From: Devosia equisanguinis
Lineage (GTDB): Bacteria > Pseudomonadota > Alphaproteobacteria > Rhizobiales > Devosiaceae
Assembly (NCBI RefSeq): GCF_900631955.1
Contig: NZ_UZWD01000036.1
Location: 1 to 63,300 of the forward strand
Direction of reading: 5' to 3'
Length of the DNA stretch: 63,300 bases
In this document: positions 1-8,772 of the stretch, piece by piece
Numbering within the stretch: the stretch's first letter is position 1
How the letters are laid out: every line of letters starts with the position of its first letter
Translations under genes and position numbers: made by a program
The notes under the pieces: model-generated
Databases searched by the model: none
What the model was told of the DNA's origin: nothing
What the model saw: the letters and a program-made list of their open reading frames with translations, nothing else

Positions 1-451
1 GTGCTGAACCCTCCAGGACTCCGTTCGTTGATGGGAGTTTGCTGAACCTGCAGCACCCCCACCTAACCTCCCCCTGTAGAAGGGGGAGGGAGAGCAGGAG
101 CCGAAGCCTCGGTGCCTCCCGACCCGATCAAGGTGAACACTTACCCTCAAAGGGGAGGGCTATGGCATACGGACATATTGGCCACGGGCTGTCGTCCCCC
201 ACCCAAGCCTTTTCGCTTCAAATCTCTCCACTGGAGAGATTTGCCCTTCCGGACAGGTCAAAGCCCGCAAGGGGGAGGGAGTCCGGCCCGTGCTTTTGGC
301 TAGGTTTTTCCTCAGACGCGATGCGGCTCCTCCCCCTTCTTCAGGGGGAGGTTGGGTGGGGGTGTGCAGAGTGCTCAAACCCATATGCGATAGCCCTCCC
401 CTCAAAGGGGAGGTGGCGATGAAGCCGCATCAACCACGTGAAACGCTCTAA
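1..451. repeat. Gene-free region with GC-rich palindromic repeats
   Basis: No convincing gene is present here. The stretch is built from inverted C-run/G-run modules. About 41 bases at 50-90 reappear inverted at 325-366 with only a few mismatches. A module containing AGGGGAGGGCTAT at about 146-160 reappears inverted at about 384-408. Positions 404-452 match 56268-56320 in inverted orientation, sharing the core GATGCGGCTTCATCGCC and AGAGCGTTTCACGT. This is a dispersed intergenic repeat of REP/BIME or MITE type. No transposase is visible. Confidence 0.75.
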
Positions 452-2269
452 TCAGATCGCCGCCGTTGCCTGCTGCAGCCAGGTCTTCACGTCGCCGCTG
501 ACGCGGGGGCCGATTTCGGCCCAGACCTGAGCGTGGAACTGGTTGAGCCAGTCCCGCTCGCCTGCGGTTAGCAGCGCCGTGTCGATCAGCCGCGTGTCGA
601 TGGGTGCCAGCGTGATGGTCTCGAATTCGAGATAGCCCGGAAAGGCCGGTGCTTCGCGCACCACCACCAGGTTTTCGATGCGGATGCCGTATTCGCCGGC
701 CTTGTAGTAGCCCGGCTCGTTGGAAATGACATTGCCGGCTTCCAGTGGGCTGGTATAGCGCGGCGCAATGCCGATCGGGCCTTCATGCACGCCGAGATAG
801 GCGCCCACACCATGGCCGGTGCCGTGGCTATAGCTGATACCGTCCTGCCAGAGGAACTGGCGCGCCAGGATATCGATCTGCGCTCCGGTGGTGCCCTTGG
901 GGAAGCGCGCCTGGGAAATGGCGATCATGCCCTTGAGCACGCGGGTATAGCGATCCTTCTGCTCGGCTGTTGCCGGGCCGGTGGAGAGGGTGCGGGTAAT
1001 GTCGGTCGTGCCCGATAGATATTGCGCGCCGCTGTCCACCAGCATGATTTCGCCGGGGTTGAGCCGGCGGTCGGTCTTTTCGGTGACGCGATAGTGGACG
1101 ATGGCGCCATTGGGACCAGCGCCTGAAATGGTGTCGAAACTGGCATCGACGCAGGTTTCTTCCTCACGACGGAAGGCTTCGAGCGCGGTGACGATGCCGA
1201 TTTCGGTGAGCTCGCCCTTAGGGGCCTCGGTGTCGAACCAGGCGAGGAATTTTGCCAGCGCCACGCCATCGAGCTTATGGGCTTCGCGCATGCCCGCCAG
1301 TTCCGCCTCGTTCTTGCGTGACTTGGGCAGCAGCACCGGGTCGCGCTGTTCGATCAGCCTGGCGCCGGCCTCGGCCAGGGCCTCCGCAATGGCAGAGGGT
1401 GCAGTATCGGGATCGATCTGGACGGCCTTGGCCCCGTTGCCGAGTGCAGTCAGGGCGGCAGGAAGATTAGCGACGTCGTCGATCTCGGCCACGCCGGAGA
1501 GCGCCTGGCGCAGCTCGGGCGTGATCTTGGCCGCCGCGAGATAAAGCGTCGGCAGGCCGGTGGCCGTGACCACGGCAAAGCTCAGCACGAAGGGCGTGTT
1601 GGGCACGTCATGGCCGCGCATATTGAGCAGCCAGCAGATCGACTCGGGCAAAGTGAGCACCGTGGCATCGGCACCAGTGGCACTCAGCCTACCCTGAATA
1701 TCGGCGATCTTGTCGCTGGCGGTGCGGCCGGCGCGGTTGTGGCCGAGAAACTCGATGGCGCTGACCGGCGGGGCCGGGCGGTCGGTCCAGATCGAATCGA
1801 TGAGATTGTCCACGGGCACCAGCGTGGCGTGGCCCTTGAGCTTGTCGGCCAGGTCGCGCAATCCGCCCGGCGTGTGCAGCCAGCGGTCATAGGCAACCCT
1901 GGCGCCTTTGGGCACGAAGGCGCGGATATCGACATTGGCGCCGTTGACTTCGTGCACGGTGAAAATCGACGTATCGGTCTGCGCCGGAGCCTGCAGGGTA
2001 TAGCGGTTATCGACGATCAGGTCGGCGCGGTCGCGACCGACGACCGCCAGCCCCGCCGAGCCGGTAAAGCCGCTGATATAGGCCAGGCGCGCCTCGCTTG
2101 CCGGTACCGACTCGCCCCGATGCGCATCGGCCCGCGGCACCAGGAACGCGTCGACGCCGGCCTCGGCCATGGCAGTGCGCAGTGCGGCCACGCGAGGCGC
2201 GACATGGCTGGGGTCGGCCTTTTCGGTAAAGGTCTGGAACTTGGCGGGGGGGAAGGGGGAGGGCGTCAT
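452..2269 (-). CDS. Aminopeptidase P family protein (Xaa-Pro aminopeptidase, M24)
   Basis: This is probably a cytosolic metallopeptidase that removes an N-terminal residue preceding proline. It has the three-domain architecture of about 600 residues: two creatinase-type N-terminal domains (roughly 15-310) and a C-terminal pita-bread M24 domain. The five expected metal ligands are visible: Asp412 (VDSGAQY), Asp423 (TTDITRT), His486 (GTGHGVG), Glu518 (NEPGYY) and Glu532 (IENLVVV). The ATG at 2269 is chosen because AGGAT lies just upstream. An in-frame start at 2320 would add 17 residues without an obvious ribosome site. The gene reads towards the repeat region and stands alone. Confidence 0.93.
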   Translation of the reverse strand: MTPSPFPPAKFQTFTEKADPSHVAPRVAALRTAMAEAGVDAFLVPRADAHRGESVPASEARLAYISGFTGSAGLAVVGRDRADLIVDNRYTLQAPAQTDTSIFTVHEVNGANVDIRAFVPKGARVAYDRWLHTPGGLRDLADKLKGHATLVPVDNLIDSIWTDRPAPPVSAIEFLGHNRAGRTASDKIADIQGRLSATGADATVLTLPESICWLLNMRGHDVPNTPFVLSFAVVTATGLPTLYLAAAKITPELRQALSGVAEIDDVANLPAALTALGNGAKAVQIDPDTAPSAIAEALAEAGARLIEQRDPVLLPKSRKNEAELAGMREAHKLDGVALAKFLAWFDTEAPKGELTEIGIVTALEAFRREEETCVDASFDTISGAGPNGAIVHYRVTEKTDRRLNPGEIMLVDSGAQYLSGTTDITRTLSTGPATAEQKDRYTRVLKGMIAISQARFPKGTTGAQIDILARQFLWQDGISYSHGTGHGVGAYLGVHEGPIGIAPRYTSPLEAGNVISNEPGYYKAGEYGIRIENLVVVREAPAFPGYLEFETITLAPIDTRLIDTALLTAGERDWLNQFHAQVWAEIGPRVSGDVKTWLQQATAAI

Positions 2270-2298
2270 CGCGATATCCTGGCGCCGGAGTGCGCTCC

Positions 2299-2314
2299 GG
2301 TCATGGCTGGCTTG
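2299..2314 (+). repeat. 16-bp direct repeat, copy 1 (upstream of the first small gene)
   Basis: The sequence GGTCATGGCTGGCTTG occurs here and again at 2531-2546, in both cases about 65-90 bases before one of the two small related genes. It may be a shared regulatory element or a remnant of a tandem duplication. Confidence 0.55.
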
Positions 2315-2379
2315 TGGCATTGGCGCTGGTAAAGGCGCCTTTCCAGCCTACCTTATTCGATAGAGATCAGGAGATGAAA

Positions 2380-2514
2380 ATGGCCAAGCAGAACAATTTC
2401 TTCCAGCGCGCACTGAACGCTCTCGTCGAAGGACGCACCCGCCAGGCCGAGCGCTATATCGCCCAGTTCGAGCGCGACCAGTCGCGTGCGCATAACAAGG
2501 TGAACGCGCGTTAA
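2380..2514 (+). CDS. Small charged protein, first of a tandem related pair
   Basis: This 44-residue protein is rich in Arg, Gln and Ala and probably forms one amphipathic helix. It has no signal peptide or membrane segment. The start at 2380 is chosen because CAGGAG sits 6 bases upstream; the ATG at 2374 directly abuts that site. The pattern N-F-x2-A-L-x2-L-x3-R-x-R-x-A-x-R is shared with the small protein at 2633, which follows 118 bases later on the same strand. I do not recognise the family and infer no function. Conservation of the pair argues that both are real genes. Confidence 0.6.
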   Translation: MAKQNNFFQRALNALVEGRTRQAERYIAQFERDQSRAHNKVNAR

Positions 2515-2530
2515 CCGCGCTCTGCAATCT

Positions 2531-2546
2531 GGTCATGGCTGGCTTG
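2531..2546 (+). repeat. 16-bp direct repeat, copy 2 (upstream of the second small gene)
   Basis: This is identical to 2299-2314, and one more base matches two positions further upstream. CTTGAC at its right edge could be part of a -35 element, but I see no well-placed -10, so the promoter role is not established. Confidence 0.55.
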
Positions 2547-2632
2547 ACGCCATGCCCCTAACGCCGGTTCGGCAAATCGCCTATATGGAGAGTGTCGGAA
2601 GGCAATAGACCTTCCGCCGCATGGAGTAGAAA

Positions 2633-2764
2633 ATGACTGAGAGCAAGAACGACTTCCACAAGGCACTTGGGGGTCTCATTGATGCCCGCGGCCGGGAAGC
2701 CACTCGCCAGGTCAGCTATCGCATGCAGCACCAGCTGATCGGCGCGGTTACCAAGCGCCCCTAA
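2633..2764 (+). CDS. Small charged protein, second of a tandem related pair
   Basis: This 43-residue protein aligns with its upstream neighbour: NDFHKALGGLIDARGREATR against NNFFQRALNALVEGRTRQAER. The C-terminal half differs and is more hydrophobic. The ATG at 2633 follows GGAGTAGAAA, a plausible ribosome site. A strong terminator lies 37 bases after the stop, so the pair could form one short transcription unit. The family is unknown to me. The pair may have arisen by duplication, since both copies also share a 16-base upstream motif. Confidence 0.6.
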   Translation: MTESKNDFHKALGGLIDARGREATRQVSYRMQHQLIGAVTKRP

Positions 2765-2801
2765 CAGGCTGCTGCACGTAAGTTGCTGACGATCCAAGCC
2801 C

Positions 2802-2836
2802 ATCCCCGAAGCCCGCTTCGGGGATTTTGCTTTTTG
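2802..2836 (+). terminator. Rho-independent terminator after the small-protein pair
   Basis: A perfect 10-bp stem (ATCCCCGAAG / CTTCGGGGAT) with a CCCG loop is followed by TTTTGCTTTTT. It lies just after the stop of the second small gene. Confidence 0.85.
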
Positions 2837-2934
2837 TGGCTCTGCTTATTCCTCTCCCACTAGCGGACAGGTGGCCCGGCAAAGCCGGGTCGGTGAGGGG
2901 GTACCCGCCGCTTTGTAAGCGAGACTATTTCCCT

Positions 2935-3804
2935 TCAGCGCTTCTGCAGGATCAGCGTCGTCCAGTCCTTGCGCTTGAGGTGGTCGACCAGCGTGAATCC
3001 GGCGGCCTGGTAGGCGGCGATGACGCCGTCGGCCTGCGTATTGAGAATGCCCGACAGGATGGCCTTGCCGCTCGCTTGGGTGATTTCGCCCATGCCCGGC
3101 GCCAGCTCGGTCAGCGGACCGGCCAGGATATTGGCGACGACGAGGTCATAGGGCGCGCGCGCCTGGATCTCGGCATGGTCGAGGCCGGTGGCCTCGATGG
3201 TATCGATCTGTGCACCGACGCCATTGTCCCGGGCGTTTTCTATGGTGGTGGTCACCGCGATGGGGTCGATATCGGTGGCGAGGATTTTCGCGTCTACCCG
3301 CTTGGCCAGAGCAATGGCCAAGACGCCGGTGCCGGTGCCGACATCGATCATGCGGCTGGGCGTACGCTTGCGCAAAACCATCTCAATGGCTTCCAGACAC
3401 CCGGTGGTGGTTTCGTGGTGGCCCGTGCCGAAAGCCTGCGCCGCCTCGATCCGCATCGGGGTCAGCCCTTCGGGCACATCTTCAGTGGAATGGCTGCCAT
3501 AGACGTAGAAGCCGCCGGCAATAACCGGGGCGAGACCTTCAAGCGATTTTGCGACCCAGTTGATCTCGGGGTCGATGGCCTCGACGGTGAAGCTCACTTC
3601 GCCGCCCAGAACCTCGCGGGCGAGGGCATTGAACGCCTCGACATCGGGCGGACTGTCGCACGTGGCTTCGAACACCCACTCGCCGGTTTCTTCATTTTCA
3701 TGCGCCGAAGCGGTCAGCGCCAGCTCGTCGCGCTCGGCCACGGCGTCGACCAGCGCATAGGCCTGTTCCTTGCTGAGGGAAACGGAAAGCTGGTCAACTG
3801 ACAT
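2935..3804 (-). CDS. prmA: Ribosomal protein L11 methyltransferase
   Basis: This SAM-dependent enzyme trimethylates ribosomal protein L11 in the cytosol. The N-terminal half is the weakly conserved substrate-recognition region. The C-terminal half has the diagnostic run AFGTGHHETT, the SAM-binding loop DVGTGTGVLAIA, the acidic strand ATDIDP and the family motif ANILAGPL. The length of 289 residues is normal. The ATG at 3804 follows AAGG at good spacing; a longer reading from 3855 is possible but less likely. It is transcribed with uvrD upstream on the same strand, 132 bases away. Confidence 0.95.
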   Translation of the reverse strand: MSVDQLSVSLSKEQAYALVDAVAERDELALTASAHENEETGEWVFEATCDSPPDVEAFNALAREVLGGEVSFTVEAIDPEINWVAKSLEGLAPVIAGGFYVYGSHSTEDVPEGLTPMRIEAAQAFGTGHHETTTGCLEAIEMVLRKRTPSRMIDVGTGTGVLAIALAKRVDAKILATDIDPIAVTTTIENARDNGVGAQIDTIEATGLDHAEIQARAPYDLVVANILAGPLTELAPGMGEITQASGKAILSGILNTQADGVIAAYQAAGFTLVDHLKRKDWTTLILQKR

Positions 3805-3936
3805 GGGGACACCTTGGCTGAATTGCGCTCTCATTGCTGCACCTGAGGTGGGCAAGTCAATGGCCGCTTCAGCCGATGGCCGCTTTCCCGTTCATCTTCC
3901 GTTCATAATGCGGTCAGCAAGCGGGCTGGCGCGGCC

Positions 3937-6270
3937 TCATCCTTTCTTGATGAAGCTCTCCAGCACCTTCTTGGTACCGGCCTTTTCGAAGTCGATGGTC
4001 AGCTTGTTGCCTTCGATGCTGATCACTTCGCCATAGCCGAATTTGAGGTGGAACACCCGCTCGCCGCGCGCGAAGCCGCTCGTCTGGCTGCCCAGATCGA
4101 CGGAGCGGGCAACGAGTTCGCCCTCTATAGTGAGCGGCCCGCCGCCCTTGCGACTGGCCTGATTGGCCCGAGCCCGCTGCCAGCCCGGGGTCTCATAGAC
4201 GCTCTCGAACGGGTCCGCCTTGTTGAACCGACTGGCCGCCCCGCCGCCATAACCATAGCCGCCATAGGCCGAGCCGCGGTCGGTGACCTCGACGGCATCG
4301 GGCGGTAACTCATCGACGAAACGGGAGGGAATGGCCGATTGCCAGAGGCCGTGAATGCGGCGGTTCTGGGCGGCGGAGATGCGCACGCGCTTGCGGCCAC
4401 GGGTGATCCCGACATAGCCTAGACGCCGTTCTTCCTCGAGCCCGGCGCGTCCGCTTTCGTCCATCGAACGCTGGCTGGGGAAGGTGCCATCTTCCCAGCC
4501 GGGCAGAAAAACGGTGTTGAATTCCAACCCCTTGGCCGAGTGCAGGGTCATGATGGTGACCGCATCGGTGGCGTCGGCATTGTCGCGGTCCATCACCAGG
4601 GCGATGTGTTCGAGGAAGCCGCCAAGGGTCTCGAACTCTTCCATGGCGCGGCTGAGTTCCTTGAGGTTCTCCTTGCGGCCCTGGCTTTCCGCCGACTTGT
4701 CGGCGCTGAGCATGTCGGTATAGCCGCTTTCCTCAAGGATCTGTTCGACCAGTTCATATGGCTGCAGGCTTTCGCTGCGCCGCGCCCAGTCGTCGAACTG
4801 GCCCACCAGCGCGCGCAGGGTGGTGCGCTGCTTGGGCTTGAGTTCCTCGGTTTCGACCAGCAGGCGGGTGGCGTCGAGCAGCGGCAGGTTCATGCTGCGC
4901 GCCGTTTCCATCAGCATCTTGACGGTGGAATCGCCGAGGCCGCGCTTGGGCACGTTGACGATGCGCTCGAAGGCGAGATCGTCGGCCGGCTGTGCGACAA
5001 GGCGCAGATAGGCCAGGGCATCGCGGATTTCCTTGCGCTCATAAAAGCGCGGACCGCCGATGACGCGGTAATTGATCCCCAGGGTGATGAAGCGCTCTTC
5101 GAATTCGCGCATCTGGAAGGAGGCGCGCACCAGAATGGCCATGGAATTGAGTGGCTCGCCCTGGCGCTGATATTGCTCGATTTCCTCGCCGACCGTGCGG
5201 GCTTCTTCTTCGCTATCATAGACTTGGGTGAAGGAAAGCGGCTCGCCGCCCTCGGCAATGTCGGTGAACAGCGTCTTGCCCAACCGGCCTTCATTATAAG
5301 CGATGAGGGTCGAAGCGGCCTTCAGGATATTGGCAGTGGAGCGATAGTTGCGCTCCAGCTTGATTACCTTCGCACCGGGGAAATCGCTCTCGAAGCGCAG
5401 GATATTGTCCACCTCGGCGCCGCGCCAGCCATAGATGGACTGATCGTCGTCGCCCACGACGCAGATATTGGCTTCCGGGGCCGGTTTGCCCTGGGCGAGC
5501 AGGCGCAGCCAGAGATATTGGGCGGTGTTGCTGTCCTGATATTCGTCCACCAGCATGTATTTGAACTTGCGGTGATATTCGGCGAGCACTTCAGGATTTT
5601 CGCGAAACAGCCGAATGCATTCGAGCAAGAGGTCGCCGAAATCGGCAGCGTTGAGCGCCTTGAGGCGCGCCTGGTAATCGTAATAGAGCTTGCCGCCCTT
5701 GCCATTGGCATAATAGGCGCTGTCGGACGCTGGGACGTCCTTGGGCAACAGGCCTCGGTTCTTCCAGGCGTCGAGCATGCCCGCAAACTGGCGGGCCGGC
5801 CACCGCTTTTCGTCGATATTTTCCGCTTCCAGCAGCTGTTTGATGACGCGGATCTGGTCGTCGGTGTCGAGAATGGTGAATTGCGGCTTGAGATCGACCA
5901 GTTCGGCATGCTGGCGCAGGATGCGGGCCGAGATCGAGTGGAAGGTGCCCATCCAGGGCAGGCCATCGAGCGCCGGCACCAGTTCATGAATGCGTTTCTT
6001 CATCTCGGCGGCGGCCTTGTTGGTAAAGGTCACTGCGAGAATCTGGCTGCCCCAGGCGATGCGCTGGTTGAGAATATGGGCGATGCGGGTGGTGAGAACG
6101 CGGGTCTTGCCGGTGCCGGCGCCGGCCAGAACCAGCAGTGGCCCCTCGGTCGTCAGCACGGCATCGCGCTGCTCGGCATTGAGACCGGCGAGATAGTCCG
6201 GCTCGCGCCGGTTCAACTGACTGGTAATCGGGCCCGCGGCGGGGCGCGGCAGGGGAGCGGGGTCGGCCAT
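3937..6270 (-). CDS. uvrD: UvrD/PcrA-type DNA helicase (superfamily 1A)
   Basis: This is a 3'-5' ATP-dependent DNA helicase of nucleotide-excision and mismatch repair and of replication-fork maintenance. The 777 residues carry the full SF1A motif set: Q-motif region LNAEQRDAV, Walker A GAGTGKT (residues 50-56), motif II VDEYQDSN, motif III GDDDQSIYGWRGA, motif IV ERNYRS and motif V TLHSAKGLEF. The C-terminal end (FHLKFGYGEV onward) is the Tudor-like module found in PcrA and UvrD that contacts RNA polymerase. A Gly/Tyr-rich linker precedes it. The ATG at 6270 gives a standard N-terminus. UvrD and PcrA cannot be separated by sight. Confidence 0.94.
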   Translation of the reverse strand: MADPAPLPRPAAGPITSQLNRREPDYLAGLNAEQRDAVLTTEGPLLVLAGAGTGKTRVLTTRIAHILNQRIAWGSQILAVTFTNKAAAEMKKRIHELVPALDGLPWMGTFHSISARILRQHAELVDLKPQFTILDTDDQIRVIKQLLEAENIDEKRWPARQFAGMLDAWKNRGLLPKDVPASDSAYYANGKGGKLYYDYQARLKALNAADFGDLLLECIRLFRENPEVLAEYHRKFKYMLVDEYQDSNTAQYLWLRLLAQGKPAPEANICVVGDDDQSIYGWRGAEVDNILRFESDFPGAKVIKLERNYRSTANILKAASTLIAYNEGRLGKTLFTDIAEGGEPLSFTQVYDSEEEARTVGEEIEQYQRQGEPLNSMAILVRASFQMREFEERFITLGINYRVIGGPRFYERKEIRDALAYLRLVAQPADDLAFERIVNVPKRGLGDSTVKMLMETARSMNLPLLDATRLLVETEELKPKQRTTLRALVGQFDDWARRSESLQPYELVEQILEESGYTDMLSADKSAESQGRKENLKELSRAMEEFETLGGFLEHIALVMDRDNADATDAVTIMTLHSAKGLEFNTVFLPGWEDGTFPSQRSMDESGRAGLEEERRLGYVGITRGRKRVRISAAQNRRIHGLWQSAIPSRFVDELPPDAVEVTDRGSAYGGYGYGGGAASRFNKADPFESVYETPGWQRARANQASRKGGGPLTIEGELVARSVDLGSQTSGFARGERVFHLKFGYGEVISIEGNKLTIDFEKAGTKKVLESFIKKG

Positions 6271-6471
6271 GCGTGCTTAATTTCCTCGGGTCCGGCGGGC
6301 GGAGCTGTCGCACGAGACCTTGACGAATCTTGGTTTGTTCTGGTCGCCAATATAGGGAGCCGGGCGGCCGGTGTATAGAAGCGGGCGCTGTCACAGAGCC
6401 GTCACGCCAGTGTCACGCAAGTGTTTTGCCGCCGGCCTATGCGGTCCCCGACACCATTGGGGGATGTTTCC

Positions 6472-8631
6472 ATGACCTTGCGTCTTCGTCTTGCCGCGCT
6501 CAGCGCTGCACTGCTTGTTTTCACGGCCGGCGTGCATGCCGCCGAAGTCTTCAACCGCGTCGCCAGCTTTCCGGTGGCGCTCAATGCGCCCGATGCGGCA
6601 GCGACCTCGTCCGAAATCATCGCCGCAACCGAAGACGGCATGACGCTTATCTATTCCGACAGCCCCGGCGGCGGCATCGGCTTTATCGACATCACCGAAG
6701 CCAGCGCCCCCAAGGCTGCTGGCTATTTGGCGCTCCAAGGAGAGCCGACTTCGGTCACCATCATCGGCGACAAGGCCTATGTCGGGGTGAACACCTCCGA
6801 GAGCTACACGGAACCATCAGGCAAGCTGGTGGTGGTGGATATCGCCAGCCAGGCTATCGATGCAGAATATGATCTTGGCGGTCAGCCGGATTCCGTGGCC
6901 CGCAACAAGACCGGCTCGCTGGTGGCGATCGCCATCGAAAACGAGCGCGATGAGGACGCCGGTGACGGTGGCCTGCCGCAAATGCCGGCCGGCTTGCTGG
7001 TAATTTTCGATGTAGCGGCGCAAAGCCTCAAGACGGTGGACGTCACCGGCCTTGCCGATGTGTTCGGCGAGGATCCGGAGCCAGAATTCGTCGCGTTCAA
7101 CGACAATGACGAGATCGCCCTGACGCTGCAGGAGAACAATTACATCCTGATCGTCGATGGCAAGACCGCCGCGGTGACGGGCCATTTCTCCGCCGGGGTA
7201 ACCTCGGTCGTCGATGTCGACACCAAGAAGGACGGCGCGCTGCGGTTTACCGGCAGCCAGGCCGATGTTCCGCGTGAGCCCGACTCGGTGAAATGGCTCG
7301 ACAATGATCGTCTCGTGATCGCCAATGAGGGCGACTGGAAGGGCGGTTCGCGCGGCTTTTCCATCGTTTCGAAATCGGGCGAGGTCCTGTTCGACAGCGG
7401 CAACCAGCTTGACCACTATGCTGCGCGCATCGGCCACTATCCCGAGCACCGCAACAAGAAGGGCGTCGAGCCGGAAGGCCTCGAGGTCGCGACCTTTGGC
7501 GACACCCAGTACATTTTCGTCGCCGAAGAGCGGGCCTCGCTGATTGCCGTCTATAAGGATACCGGCGCCGAGCCCGAATTCGTCCAGGCGCTGCCCTCGG
7601 GTATTTCGCCTGAGGGCCTGGTGGCCATTCCGTCGCGCAATCTCCTCGCCACCGCCAACGAAGTCGATCTGCGCGAAGATGGCGGCATCGGCAGCCATGT
7701 CATGGTCTATGAACTGGCCGAAGGCGAAGCCAGCTATCCGCAGCTGATTTCCGATCTTGACGCGGACGGCCGCCCGATCGGCTGGGCCGCCATTTCCGGC
7801 GCCGTGGCCGATGCCGAAAAGCCTGGCATTCTCTACGCGGTCAGCGACAGTGTGTTCTATGCCGAGCCCGCCATCTACACGATCGATGCGACAACTCAGC
7901 CGGCGCGTATCACCAACAAGATCGTGATCAGCCGCAATGGCGATGCCGCCCAGAAGCTCGATCTGGAAGGCATTACGCTCGACGGCAAGGGTGGATTTTG
8001 GCTGGCTTCGGAAGGCAATTCCGACAAGCTGTTCCCGCATGCGCTGTTTCATGTCGATGCCGATGGCAAGATCGTTGCAGAAGTGCCGTTCCCGGCGGCG
8101 CTGCTGGCGGGCCAGACCCGTTTCGGCGCCGAAGGCATTGCCCGCACCGGCGAGGGAGACGATGAAACGCTTTGGGTCGCTGTGCAGCGCGAATGGGGCG
8201 ACGATCCCAAGGGCCAGGTGAAGCTCCTCGCCTACAAGCCTGCGTCCAAGACCTGGGGTGCAGTGGCCTATCCGCTGGAAACCCCGGCTGAAGGCGCCTG
8301 GGTGGGCGTCAGCGAGATCACAGTACATGGCGACTACGCCTATATCGTCGAGCGTGATAACCAGATCGGCGAGCGGGCGCAGCTCAAGGCACTCTATCGC
8401 GTCAAGCTGGCAGACATGGTTCCGGCCGAGCTCGGCGGGGAACTGCCGGTGGTCAGCAAGGAGCTGGTGCACGATTTCATTCCGGACCTGGCCGCCAACA
8501 ATGGTTATGTCCTCGACAAGGTCGAGAGCTTTGCCATCGATGCCGACGGCACGGGCTATGTCATCACCGACAATGACGGCGTCGATGACTCCTCGGGCGA
8601 AACCTTCTTCTGGACCATCGCGCTGAACTAA
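6472..8631 (+). CDS. Exported esterase-like/phytase-like beta-propeller protein
   Basis: This 719-residue protein starts with a clear Sec signal peptide ending near VHAAE. The first half contains repeated strands resembling the choice-of-anchor I type of propeller. The second half matches the pattern of the esterase-like activity of phytase family, with LDLEGITLDGKGGFWLASEG and a C-terminal DKVESFAIDADGTGYVITDN. It is rich in Asp and Gly, as expected for a Ca-binding periplasmic propeller. A role in phosphate-ester or other organic substrate hydrolysis is an inference from the family. The ATG at 6472 fits the signal peptide. A terminator follows 26 bases after the stop. Confidence 0.8.
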   Translation: MTLRLRLAALSAALLVFTAGVHAAEVFNRVASFPVALNAPDAAATSSEIIAATEDGMTLIYSDSPGGGIGFIDITEASAPKAAGYLALQGEPTSVTIIGDKAYVGVNTSESYTEPSGKLVVVDIASQAIDAEYDLGGQPDSVARNKTGSLVAIAIENERDEDAGDGGLPQMPAGLLVIFDVAAQSLKTVDVTGLADVFGEDPEPEFVAFNDNDEIALTLQENNYILIVDGKTAAVTGHFSAGVTSVVDVDTKKDGALRFTGSQADVPREPDSVKWLDNDRLVIANEGDWKGGSRGFSIVSKSGEVLFDSGNQLDHYAARIGHYPEHRNKKGVEPEGLEVATFGDTQYIFVAEERASLIAVYKDTGAEPEFVQALPSGISPEGLVAIPSRNLLATANEVDLREDGGIGSHVMVYELAEGEASYPQLISDLDADGRPIGWAAISGAVADAEKPGILYAVSDSVFYAEPAIYTIDATTQPARITNKIVISRNGDAAQKLDLEGITLDGKGGFWLASEGNSDKLFPHALFHVDADGKIVAEVPFPAALLAGQTRFGAEGIARTGEGDDETLWVAVQREWGDDPKGQVKLLAYKPASKTWGAVAYPLETPAEGAWVGVSEITVHGDYAYIVERDNQIGERAQLKALYRVKLADMVPAELGGELPVVSKELVHDFIPDLAANNGYVLDKVESFAIDADGTGYVITDNDGVDDSSGETFFWTIALN

Positions 8632-8657
8632 GGCGTTCTGCCCATGAACTGACAGAC

Positions 8658-8685
8658 GGCTGGGCCCGAAAGGCCCAGCCGTTTT
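8658..8685 (+). terminator. Rho-independent terminator after the phytase-like gene
   Basis: A 9-bp stem (GGCTGGGCC / GGCCCAGCC) with a CGAAA loop is followed by GTTTTC. It separates the esterase-like gene from the AsmA-family gene. Confidence 0.75.
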
Positions 8686-8772
8686 CATATGGTCAAATCG
8701 CGTGCATTCGTCTTGCGCGACAGCGGCAAGTGCCTACACTCACGGCGGTTTCAAGCGGACAACACGCCCACA

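Noticed and set aside
39..422. Long open frames in the first 450 bases
   Set aside because: They lie in GC-rich inverted repeats, have no ribosome sites and overlap one another on both strands. They are best read as noncoding repeat.
4540..6378. 612-codon open frame opposite uvrD
   Set aside because: It is antisense to a helicase with all motifs; GC-rich codon bias keeps this frame open. Similar long antisense frames lie opposite ilvB, leuA, nearly all large genes here.
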